Positions 1 to 6,719 of a stretch of 64,000 bases of DNA are shown piece after piece (positions within the stretch are counted from its first letter, which is position 1; each line of letters starts with the position of its first letter). Source of the DNA: Gammaproteobacteria bacterium (GTDB lineage Bacteria > Pseudomonadota > Gammaproteobacteria > UBA6429 > Thiohalophilaceae); NCBI GenBank assembly GCA_026196045.1, contig JAPHRJ010000056.1:1-64000 (forward strand), read 5' to 3'. Both the position numbers and the translations under genes were made by a program. Under the pieces are notes generated by a model that saw only the letters and a list, made by a program, of their open reading frames with translations, did no database searches and was not told the DNA's origin.

Positions 1-38
1 CAATACAATCCCCATAGGACGCGTGCAAGCGCGGCATA

Positions 39-102
39 GTCCAACAAACATTTATACCCCATGCTGAACTGCGCACAGCGTATAAATGCTTAGATGTTAG
101 GC
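39..102 (+). other. attC recombination site of a preceding gene cassette
   Basis: The site starts with GTCCAAC (39-45, consensus RYYYAAC) and ends with GTTAGGC (96-102, consensus GTTRRRY). Between them CATTTATAC (49-57) pairs perfectly with GTATAAATG (80-88), giving the extrahairpin shape that integron integrases recognise. Its 64-bp length fits short attC sites. The next gene starts 15 bases after the core, as usual for a cassette. Bases 1-38 would be the tail of the previous cassette. No integrase gene or attI is in the window. Confidence 0.75.
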
Positions 103-116
103 GCTAAGGAATAAAT

Positions 117-809
117 ATGCCAACAAAACAATCAACACCAACAGAAACAGATCGTGCTGAGATTGTTTTAACGCAAGCTAAATCGTCAATAAAGCACTTT
201 AGGGAAGCATTTGCTACCGTAAGAATGGCGAGGAAAGCTTCAGGCCCACCTACCGCAGGTGAACAAGATCTTATAAGAGCATCATTAACCTTTGCTGCCG
301 CTGGCTTAGACTCTATTTTAAAAGAACTCATAAAAGGGTCTATAAAAGCACTTGCAGAAAAAGACACTGACGTCCAAAAAGGACTTGAAGAATATGCAAG
401 ACGTCAACTAAGAGAAGAGACAGATGGTTCATTTGCAAAAAATAGCGCAAACTTTATCGCTAAATTACTAGTTTCACCAAAACCATATGAGCAATTGGTC
501 GAAAATTATACTATCCATTTAACGGGCAGTAGCTTGCAATCGGTTGACCAATTATTTAAAGCATCCAGCGCATTAGGGATAACAATCAAAATAGTAAATG
601 ATAAAAGTAAAGAACTTCGTGAAATCTTTGAAATAAGAAATAAAATCATTCATGAGCTTGATGTTAGATTTGATATAACTCATGGGCAAAAATCTAGAAA
701 CTCTAGAACAAAAAAAGGTTTGGATGAAATGTCGGACTTACTGCTAAAAGTTGCGGCTGAATATATAAAAGCGGTGAATCAGAAGCTTATAAAGGCTGCT
801 GAGAAATAA
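117..809 (+). CDS. HEPN-like cassette protein, possible RNase or abortive-infection type
   Basis: A soluble, mostly helical protein of 230 residues. Near residues 182-190 it carries EIRNKIIHELD, which fits the Rx4H motif (R-NKII-H) of HEPN domains. That superfamily includes many RNases of toxin-antitoxin, abortive-infection and phage-defence systems. The motif sits in the last third, followed by a long terminal helix, as in many HEPN folds. The start is supported by AAGGA at 106-110, six bases before the ATG. It lies directly after an attC core and only 20 bases before the next gene, so both seem to travel in one cassette. The AT-rich sequence and many lysine codons differ from the chromosomal genes. 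No MNT nucleotidyltransferase partner is present. A HEPN assignment from one motif is tentative; the role in defence is inference. Confidence 0.6.
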   Translation: MPTKQSTPTETDRAEIVLTQAKSSIKHFREAFATVRMARKASGPPTAGEQDLIRASLTFAAAGLDSILKELIKGSIKALAEKDTDVQKGLEEYARRQLREETDGSFAKNSANFIAKLLVSPKPYEQLVENYTIHLTGSSLQSVDQLFKASSALGITIKIVNDKSKELREIFEIRNKIIHELDVRFDITHGQKSRNSRTKKGLDEMSDLLLKVAAEYIKAVNQKLIKAAEK

Positions 810-829
810 ATGCATACAAGGGTATTATA

Positions 830-1177
830 GTGAATTCAGGTTCTAGGGCATGTATTGCTTATATCGCAGCAGGCTTATGCGGCTCAAGCAGTTCGCATGT
901 CTATGACTATTCACAATCAAAATATATAAATATCAGCGGTAGTGTAAATTCTGACAATGTAAATATATACGATTATGATCGAGGCTGTCATGTATCCGGC
1001 TCGCCTAATAGTTTATATGACTACTGCAATAGTTCTCATATTCAACTAAGAATGAATGGTTCACAATTCAGTGGCTACGACTATCATTCAAGCAATCATT
1101 TTAGTGGTAACGTGAATGGTAATTCAGTGTCTATTTATGACTATGAAACATCTTCGCATTACAATTACAATGTATAA
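830..1177 (+). CDS. YDY-repeat protein of unknown function (cassette-borne)
   Basis: A 115-residue protein made almost entirely of short repeats. YDY occurs at residues 25-27, 47-49, 63-65, 83-85 and 103-105, at spacings of 22, 16, 20 and 20. Between them lie Ser/Asn/Gly-rich stretches with alternating small and hydrophobic residues, for example SGNVNGNSVSI. This looks like two short beta strands per repeat, so a small beta solenoid or sheet is plausible. The first ~18 residues are weakly hydrophobic but no clear signal peptidase or lipobox site is seen. The start is GTG, preceded by AAGGG at 819-823. It follows the HEPN-like gene by 20 bases with no attC between, so the two may be co-expressed. 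I recognise no family, and the protein could act as a partner or antidote or be unrelated. Confidence 0.6.
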   Translation: MNSGSRACIAYIAAGLCGSSSSHVYDYSQSKYINISGSVNSDNVNIYDYDRGCHVSGSPNSLYDYCNSSHIQLRMNGSQFSGYDYHSSNHFSGNVNGNSVSIYDYETSSHYNYNV

Positions 1178-1179
1178 AC

Positions 1180-1237
1180 GCCTAACAATTCGCTCGTGTG
1201 GGACGCTTGCTTCGCTGCGCGCCCCACAGCTTAAATG
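1180..1237 (+). other. truncated attC closing the cassette
   Basis: GCCTAAC (1180-1186) fits the left attC core and starts three bases after the stop codon of the YDY gene. Stem halves GTGTGGGACGC and GCGCCCCAC follow around a short loop. The site runs to CTTAAATG, where a G^TTRRRY core would be expected, but after this G (1237) comes GTATTTGGGG instead. The right core is therefore lost, and the array seems to end here. Confidence 0.65.
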
Positions 1238-1322
1238 GTATTTGGGGTCAGAGTAAAAACTACTTGTGTTTAACGAGTCACATCTGAGATCAGCAACTAG
1301 TTTTTACTCTGACCCCAAATAC
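1238..1322. repeat. 85-bp inverted-repeat element with GGGGTCAGAGTAAAA arms
   Basis: Bases 1238-1266 and 1294-1322 are 29-bp inverted repeats with one mismatch, around a 27-bp spacer. The arm contains TTTGGGGTCAGAGTAAAAA. I recall this sequence as common near REP-associated tyrosine (Y1/RAYT) transposases in proteobacteria, so this may be a non-autonomous element. No transposase is nearby. The left end abuts the G of the lost attC core. Confidence 0.7.
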
Positions 1323-1361
1323 TTCTGCGTCGCTCTAACTCGCACTTCCTTGTGCTCGTAG

Positions 1362-1382
1362 CCCTCTCCCTGATGGAGAGGG
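1362..1382. repeat. hairpin repeat in the 1178-1482 intergenic stretch
   Basis: CCCTCTCC (1362-1369) and GGAGAGGG (1375-1382) form an 8-bp perfect stem with a 5-base loop. No T-run follows, so a terminator role is doubtful; it resembles dispersed intergenic hairpin repeats. The rest of 1323-1482 holds nothing I recognise. Confidence 0.4.
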
Positions 1383-1482
1383 AACAAGACGAAACCAGTA
1401 CCTCGTGGGCACAAAAATACGTGCTCACCCTACTGTTAAAACCTATAATAAAATCCTCCCAACAACATAACCCTCAGCCACC

Positions 1483-1989
1483 ATGCACATCCGCCCCGAG
1501 CAATCCACTGACATCGAACAAATCCGCAAGGTCAATACAGCCGCCTTCCCCACTGACGCCGAGGCCAATCTGGTTGATAGTCTGCGCAGTGCTGGTATTA
1601 AATTGATTTCATTAGTCGCCGAAGAAAATAATCAAATCATTGGCCATATTTTATTTAGCCCGGTAACTATCGAACCTGAAAGTAAAATAAAGCTAATTGG
1701 TCTGGCACCCATGGCCGTATTACCAGATAGGCAAAGGCAAGGTATTGGGACTCAACTGGTTAATGAGGGGCTTAAGGTCTGTACACAGGCTGGGTATGAG
1801 GCTGTAGTTGTACTGGGCCATCCAGATTATTACCCGCGCTTTGGTTTTGAACCATCGACAAACTTTGGCATCCAATCAGAATATAACGTTCCGGCTGGGG
1901 TGTTTATGGTCAAGGAATTACAACCGGGGGTACTAAGTACAGTATCTGGCACGGTGAAATACCATCCACTTTTCAATGACGCCTGGTAG
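1483..1989 (+). CDS. GNAT family N-acetyltransferase (YhbS-like)
   Basis: A 168-residue cytoplasmic enzyme predicted to move an acetyl group from acetyl-CoA to an amine substrate that cannot be named from sequence. The acetyl-CoA pyrophosphate loop is clear: VLPDRQRQGIGTQLVNEG near residues 79-96 fits the R/Q-x-x-G-x-G/A pattern of GNAT motif A. The later GHPDYYPRFGFEP segment is typical of the YhbS subgroup, and the length fits. It stands alone after the cassette array and is preceded by no obvious strong ribosome binding site. Base composition is closer to the chromosome than to the cassette, so it probably marks the return to core DNA. Confidence 0.8.
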   Translation: MHIRPEQSTDIEQIRKVNTAAFPTDAEANLVDSLRSAGIKLISLVAEENNQIIGHILFSPVTIEPESKIKLIGLAPMAVLPDRQRQGIGTQLVNEGLKVCTQAGYEAVVVLGHPDYYPRFGFEPSTNFGIQSEYNVPAGVFMVKELQPGVLSTVSGTVKYHPLFNDAW

Positions 1990-2058
1990 CACACAATTAC
2001 AATAATTTCCTTTACAAAACCGGGACATAAATACGAAAATATTCACAGATTCATCGGC

Positions 2059-2088
2059 TTAAATATGCTTTAATTAGCAGACTATAAT
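2059..2088 (+). promoter_or_regulatory. candidate sigma70 promoter of the lipoprotein operon
   Basis: A perfect TATAAT lies at 2083-2088, with a weak -35 match (TTAAAT, 2059-2064) 18 bases upstream. It sits 57 bases before the first gene of the operon, which has a strong AAGGAG ribosome binding site. The -35 is poor, so the call rests mainly on the -10 box. Confidence 0.4.
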
Positions 2089-2144
2089 TTCGAATTACTC
2101 ATATTAATATCGCAATTTCTAAAAGTATCTCAAGGAGACCTGTC

Positions 2145-2711
2145 ATGCCACACCCGATCTCAATATTGAAAACCGGCCTGGTCGTCGGTCTGGGGCTGCT
2201 AATGCTGGCCTGTAGCAGCAAAACCGTAGTCGAAAGTGACCTCGGGTTGGATGATGCGCCAGAGTGGGTCAATGAAGGCACCCAGTTCCTGAATGACAAG
2301 GATGGCCGTCTATTCCACGGCGTCGGTCAGGCTCCAGCTATCGGTGATGCCTCTCTGCAAATCTCCACCGCTGATAATCGTGCTCGTGCCGAAGTGGCGC
2401 GTATCCTGAGTTCCTTTATGGACGTGGTCAGTAATGACTACACCGAAGCCGCTGGCAGTGGTAAGGATGCGGTGAGTCAGCAGGCTGTATCACGCCAGAT
2501 CAAAAACCTGACTAAAGTAAATCTAACGGGTGTAAAAATCATTGGCCACTGGAAGAATAAAAAAGACGGTAGCATTTTCTCCATTGCTGAGCTGGATATG
2601 AAACACATGAAAAATACTCTGGGCATGGTCAAGGATATGAATACTGACTTAAGCCGTTATATTAACCAACATGCCGATAACATTTTTGACAAGGTCGCGC
2701 AGGAGAAATAA
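2145..2711 (+). CDS. LPP20-family outer-membrane lipoprotein
   Basis: A 188-residue lipoprotein with a signal peptide ending in the lipobox LMLAC; the acylated cysteine is residue 23. After it comes PEWVN and a domain with a conserved alpha/beta look (DNRARAEVARILSSF), typical of LPP20 lipoproteins, which include the flagellar FlgP and Helicobacter Lpp20. The start is firm: AAGGAG lies seven bases before the ATG. It is the first gene of a four-gene run whose other products also look like envelope lipoproteins; the next gene starts three bases after its stop. No flagellar genes are near, so a general envelope role is more likely than a flagellar one. The exact function is unknown. Confidence 0.75.
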   Translation: MPHPISILKTGLVVGLGLLMLACSSKTVVESDLGLDDAPEWVNEGTQFLNDKDGRLFHGVGQAPAIGDASLQISTADNRARAEVARILSSFMDVVSNDYTEAAGSGKDAVSQQAVSRQIKNLTKVNLTGVKIIGHWKNKKDGSIFSIAELDMKHMKNTLGMVKDMNTDLSRYINQHADNIFDKVAQEK

Positions 2712-2714
2712 TCA

Positions 2715-3314
2715 ATGAAGAATGTCAGCCGTTTTATTAGTCTTGTATTTATCAGCTTTCTGATCGCCGCCTGTGGTACTCAGGTTAAGCGCGTAGATGT
2801 GGAAGAAACAATCGATCTGAGTGGTGCCTGGAACGATACCGATTCCCGCCTGGTATCCGAAGAAATGATCACAGATATGCTGGAACGTCCCTGGTATAGC
2901 ACGCATAGCAAACGCCATAAATCTTCACCTGCCGTGATTGTAGGCACGGTGATTAATAAGAGCCATGAACACATCAACCTGAATACGTTTATTGCAGATA
3001 TTGAACGTGCCATGATTAATTCCGGCAAGATTGAATTTGTGGCTTCCAGTCAGGAACGTCAGGAAATTCGTGATGAACGAAAAGATCAGGATCTGCATGC
3101 GACTGAAGCCAGCCGCAAGGCTATGGGGCAGGAACTGGGTGCTGACTACATGTTAAAAGGTAGCATAAACACCATCATCGATATGGAAGGCAAAACACAG
3201 GTACGTTATTACCAGGTCGATTTAACACTGATCAGTCTTAAGGACAACCGTAAAGTCTGGCTGGGACAGAAGAAAATCAAGAAAGTGGTTAAAAACAGCA
3301 AAATGCGTTTTTAA
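2715..3314 (+). CDS. LpoB-like lipoprotein (penicillin-binding protein activator family)
   Basis: A 199-residue lipoprotein; the lipobox LIAAC places the lipidated cysteine at residue 20. The mature part matches the LpoB fold, with RLVSEEMITDML, VIVGTVINKSHEHIN, the ELGADYMLKG segment and the ending VWLGQKKIKK. In E. coli LpoB reaches from the outer membrane to stimulate PBP1b; many distant homologues exist whose target is unknown. It follows the LPP20 gene by three bases and precedes a TPR lipoprotein gene by 14 bases, so the genes are surely co-transcribed. No penicillin-binding protein gene is near. I therefore leave the gene symbol empty. Confidence 0.75.
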   Translation: MKNVSRFISLVFISFLIAACGTQVKRVDVEETIDLSGAWNDTDSRLVSEEMITDMLERPWYSTHSKRHKSSPAVIVGTVINKSHEHINLNTFIADIERAMINSGKIEFVASSQERQEIRDERKDQDLHATEASRKAMGQELGADYMLKGSINTIIDMEGKTQVRYYQVDLTLISLKDNRKVWLGQKKIKKVVKNSKMRF

Positions 3315-3328
3315 AATATTCCGCTTTA

Positions 3329-4705
3329 ATGATGTATCTTCAAGGAAGATATAAAGTTGTACTGGCGCCCGGCAAATTATTGCTGGGCGTTATGCTTTTG
3401 TTACTGGCCGGTTGTGCCAGCTACAGTCAGTCCCAACACACTATTCAGCAAAGTCTGATTAATCAGAACCCGGCCCAGGCCCTCGAACTACTTGATAAAA
3501 AGAAAAACAATGGCAGTGACCAGTTTCTTTATCATACCGACCGGGCCATGTTATTACGCATGTTGGGAAAATACGCCGAAAGCAATGCGGAAATTGAAAT
3601 TGCAAAGAAACTGGTTGAGGAATTCTCTGCGACCAGTATTACCGAGCAAGGTGCGGCTTTCCTGATTAATGATGCAACACGCACCTATACCGGCACCCCG
3701 GTTGAACAGATAATGTTGCATGTCTATGCGGCATTAAATTATCTTGAACTTGGACAACCAGATTCAGCTCGGGTTGAAATCCTGCAGGTGGATACCCGCC
3801 TGCGTGGGTTTATGCAGGATGATCCCGATAGCCCATTAAGCTTTGACCCCTTCGCACGTTACCTCAGCGGAATAATTTATGAGGACATGGGTGAATGGAG
3901 TGACGCCATGATTGCTTATCGCAAATCCTACAAAGCTTATCAGGCGCATCAGGATCTTTATTCAATCGGCATCCCTGCACAGTTAAAATCCTCACTGATT
4001 CTGATGGCCCACAAAATCGGTTTAAGTGACGAACAGAAGAAATATGAACAGGCATTCAATCTGAAAATCTTGGACTTACTTAATGCCCGAAAAAACCAGA
4101 GTGAACTGGTATTTATGTTTCACAATGGCCTTGCCCCTGTTAAGCGTGAACATGCGGCGCAGATATTTTCCCCTGTTGCCGGACGCCTGATTCGTATTGC
4201 CGTACCGGGCTACTATCGTCGTGACAATTCCATTTCCCGGGTACGTATTAATATTCAAAACCAGAATGAGAAAACTAACCAGTACCTGTACAGCGCGACC
4301 AGCGAAGTCACCGAAGACATTAGTAGTCTGGCAATAAAAACACTGGAAAGTTATATGCCTGCCATTACCGCACGCGCACTGGCCCGTGCTGTGGCTAAAT
4401 ATAAAATGGCCAAAGATGCAGGGGATAAAAACCCTATGGCCGGTTTGCTGGTTAATCTTGTCGGTTTTGTTACCGAACGGGCCGACACCCGCAGCTGGTT
4501 AAGTTTGCCAGCTGAGATCCAGACCGCTCGTTTACCGCTACCACCAGGTAACTACAGACTAATTATCGAATTACTTGGCTATAATAACCATGTTGTCTCA
4601 CAACAAACGGTTGAGAATGTTCAGGTGAAGAAAAGTCAGAAACACTATCTTTCATTTCACTGGACCGCCAGTAGCTTGAACCATGGTCTTGCAGGCCGAC
4701 ATTGA
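3329..4705 (+). CDS. TPR-containing lipoprotein (COG3014-like), partner of LpoB-like protein
   Basis: A 458-residue protein with lipobox LLAGC; cysteine 29 would be lipidated. Residues ~45-230 look like helical TPR-type pairs (ALELLDKKKN, HTDRAMLLRMLGKYAESNAEIEIAKK, LSGIIYEDMGEWSDAMIAYRKSYKAY). The C-terminal half is beta-rich and ends in a segment resembling a small sandwich domain (LPLPPGNYRLIIELLGYNNHVV). Proteins of this type are often encoded beside LpoB-like and LPP20 lipoproteins. The start has no clear ribosome binding site and probably depends on translation of the gene before it. It may be a periplasmic scaffold, but nothing in the sequence shows a catalytic role. Confidence 0.65.
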   Translation: MMYLQGRYKVVLAPGKLLLGVMLLLLAGCASYSQSQHTIQQSLINQNPAQALELLDKKKNNGSDQFLYHTDRAMLLRMLGKYAESNAEIEIAKKLVEEFSATSITEQGAAFLINDATRTYTGTPVEQIMLHVYAALNYLELGQPDSARVEILQVDTRLRGFMQDDPDSPLSFDPFARYLSGIIYEDMGEWSDAMIAYRKSYKAYQAHQDLYSIGIPAQLKSSLILMAHKIGLSDEQKKYEQAFNLKILDLLNARKNQSELVFMFHNGLAPVKREHAAQIFSPVAGRLIRIAVPGYYRRDNSISRVRINIQNQNEKTNQYLYSATSEVTEDISSLAIKTLESYMPAITARALARAVAKYKMAKDAGDKNPMAGLLVNLVGFVTERADTRSWLSLPAEIQTARLPLPPGNYRLIIELLGYNNHVVSQQTVENVQVKKSQKHYLSFHWTASSLNHGLAGRH

Positions 4706-4721
4706 TCATTGGAGTAATACT

Positions 4722-5741
4722 ATGACTTCTCTATTTTCCACAGCGATATTAATTTCTACCATGCTGTTATTAACCGCCTGTACTAGTAAAGGTTCGTTAC
4801 AACCAGACTGGGTTAATGGCAATGCCAGTGATTATCCAGCAAAAAAATATCTAACGGGCAAAGGTCAGGACTCGCATCAGGCCGTGGCACGGGATCGGGC
4901 ACGCGCTGATCTGGCAAAAATATTCGAAGTCAGTATTGCTGAACAAAGTCACGACCAGATCACCTATACCAGTAAATCTGATGGCAAAGCTAAAGTAGTT
5001 CAAATGGACAGTGAGACGGGTCGTGAAATTAGCACACATACGGATCAGATTGTTTCTGGTATCCAGATCAGTGAAACCTGGAAAGATCCAAAGTCCAAAC
5101 AGTTCCATATTCTAGCCACACTGGATCGCATGAAGGCGGCAAACAGTCTGCGTAGTAATATTAACCAGATCGATGAGGCTACCGCCCAGTCCATTCATCA
5201 TTCAAAAAATGAGCGTAATCCACTCAGAAAACTGGGTCATGCCAACAAGGCTCTGCAGTTACAGCTCGAACGCTCAGCCTATCAGAAACACCTAAAAGTG
5301 GTTGATTACACGGGCATGGGATTAAGTTCAAACTACAACATTCCCAAGCTGGCCAATGATCTGGATGGACTGCTGCAACGCATTCACATCAAAATACAGA
5401 TTGAAGCCGACCCCATTGGTGATTTAAGCAACATTGTTACCGGTGCATTAACCAATACTGGCTTTAGTGATGCCACGAACAGTAAACCGGATTACCTGCT
5501 TAACACAGCACTGTCTCTGGACACACAACAGGACCACCAGGGCTGGTATTGGCAACGAGGTACATTGGAACTCACGCTATTTAGCCCCGACAAACAGGAA
5601 ACTTATGGTAGCCGGCGCTGGTCGATCAAGGTTTCATCACAGAACAAAGCTTTATCGGAAAAACGTGTACGTGATAAAATCAACCAGCTTTTGAATAAAG
5701 AACTACGACATACACTGATTCAGTTTGGATCGGCAAATTAG
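4722..5741 (+). CDS. LPP20-family lipoprotein, second copy in the operon
   Basis: A 339-residue lipoprotein. I chose the ATG at 4722 because GGAG lies seven bases before it and the peptide that follows is a good lipoprotein signal (LLLTAC, cysteine 20). A longer reading frame from 4683 overlaps the previous gene and would spoil the signal. The N-terminal half, with QPDWVNG and RARADLAKIFEVSI, resembles the first LPP20 protein of the operon. The C-terminal half (residues ~200-339) is a separate domain that resembles the periplasmic lipoprotein folds related to LpoB. It is the last gene of the lipoprotein operon and precedes nadC by 28 bases. Confidence 0.7.
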   Translation: MTSLFSTAILISTMLLLTACTSKGSLQPDWVNGNASDYPAKKYLTGKGQDSHQAVARDRARADLAKIFEVSIAEQSHDQITYTSKSDGKAKVVQMDSETGREISTHTDQIVSGIQISETWKDPKSKQFHILATLDRMKAANSLRSNINQIDEATAQSIHHSKNERNPLRKLGHANKALQLQLERSAYQKHLKVVDYTGMGLSSNYNIPKLANDLDGLLQRIHIKIQIEADPIGDLSNIVTGALTNTGFSDATNSKPDYLLNTALSLDTQQDHQGWYWQRGTLELTLFSPDKQETYGSRRWSIKVSSQNKALSEKRVRDKINQLLNKELRHTLIQFGSAN

Positions 5742-5769
5742 TCAATTAAACTTAAGACTGAATTAATAG

Positions 5770-6633
5770 TTGAATATATTGAGTACGAAACCACTTACCC
5801 CACCCCCTGCTGATATTATTACTCAACAGGTACAACAGGCATTGGCAGAAGATATTGGCAGCGGTGATGTCAGTGTATTACTGGTACCTGCATCCGAAGT
5901 AGTCACGGCCACTGTGATATGTCGTGATGATGCGGTTATCAGTGGCCGCCCCTGGTTTGATGAAGTCTTTCAGCAAATTGATCAAGATATTGAAATCAAC
6001 TGGCAGGTACAGGATGGTGATCATGTTAATGCTGATACAACGCTATGTCAGTTAACTGGTAATGCACGTCATTTACTTAGTGGTGAACGCAGTGGCCTGA
6101 ATTTTTTACAAACCCTGTCTGCAACGGCAACTCAAACACATCAATTGGTAAAATTACTCGAAGGGACACAAACTCGTTTACTGGATACACGTAAGACCCT
6201 TCCCGGTTTTCGTCAGGCACAGAAATATGCGGTACGTTGTGGTGGTGGCTACAATCATCGTATGGGTCTGTATGACATGGTGTTAATCAAGGAAAATCAT
6301 ATTATTGCCTCGGGTTCGATTAGTCAGGCCGTGACTGATGCCAGACACCATGCTCCGGGTATTCCTGTTGAAGTGGAAGTTGAAAACCTTGCTGAACTAC
6401 AACAGGCGCTGGATGCCAGGGTGGATCGAGTACTGCTGGATAATATGGATACGACCATGTTACGCAAAGCGGTTGAAATTACTGCAGGTACAATACCATT
6501 AGAAGCCTCGGGTGGTATCGATCTGGACTCTATTCGAGGGATTGCAGAAACAGGAGTGGATTATATTTCAGTGGGAAGTATTACCAAGCACATTCAGGCG
6601 ATAGATCTTTCCATGCGTTTTGTAGTTAAGTAG
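5770..6633 (+). CDS. nadC: nicotinate-nucleotide pyrophosphorylase (carboxylating)
   Basis: Converts quinolinate and PRPP to nicotinate mononucleotide, CO2 and pyrophosphate in de novo NAD synthesis. The 287-residue length fits. Family signatures are present: the N-terminal ALAEDIGSGDVS, the LSGERSGLNFLQTLSATAT helix, LLDTRKTLPGFRQAQKYAVRCGGGYNHRMGLYD with substrate-binding Arg and His, the ENH loop, and the C-terminal EASGGIDLDSI and ISVGSITKH phosphate sites. The start is TTG at 5770 with no strong ribosome binding site. It could be read through from the lipoprotein operon 28 bases upstream. It converges with the next gene across a short repeat. Confidence 0.95.
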   Translation: MNILSTKPLTPPPADIITQQVQQALAEDIGSGDVSVLLVPASEVVTATVICRDDAVISGRPWFDEVFQQIDQDIEINWQVQDGDHVNADTTLCQLTGNARHLLSGERSGLNFLQTLSATATQTHQLVKLLEGTQTRLLDTRKTLPGFRQAQKYAVRCGGGYNHRMGLYDMVLIKENHIIASGSISQAVTDARHHAPGIPVEVEVENLAELQQALDARVDRVLLDNMDTTMLRKAVEITAGTIPLEASGGIDLDSIRGIAETGVDYISVGSITKHIQAIDLSMRFVVK

Positions 6634-6663
6634 TAATTGCTCTGGAAAATACTAATTTTCCCA

Positions 6664-6692
6664 TTCACCCTTCGACAGGCTCAGGGCAAACG
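6664..6692. repeat. single copy of a CCCTTCGACAGGCTCAGGG repeat
   Basis: TTCACCCTTCGACAGGCTCAGGGCAAACG matches the reverse complement of 29421-29449 with few changes. It lies between the convergent ends of nadC and the next gene. This motif is a common dispersed repeat in proteobacterial genomes. Only one arm is seen here, so it forms no long palindrome. Confidence 0.6.
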
Positions 6693-6719
6693 TATACATT
6701 AACCAGTATATTGTCTGCT

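Noticed and set aside
1352-1606. 84-residue ORF before and inside the GNAT gene
   Set aside because: It overlaps the well-supported acetyltransferase in another frame and has low-complexity content.
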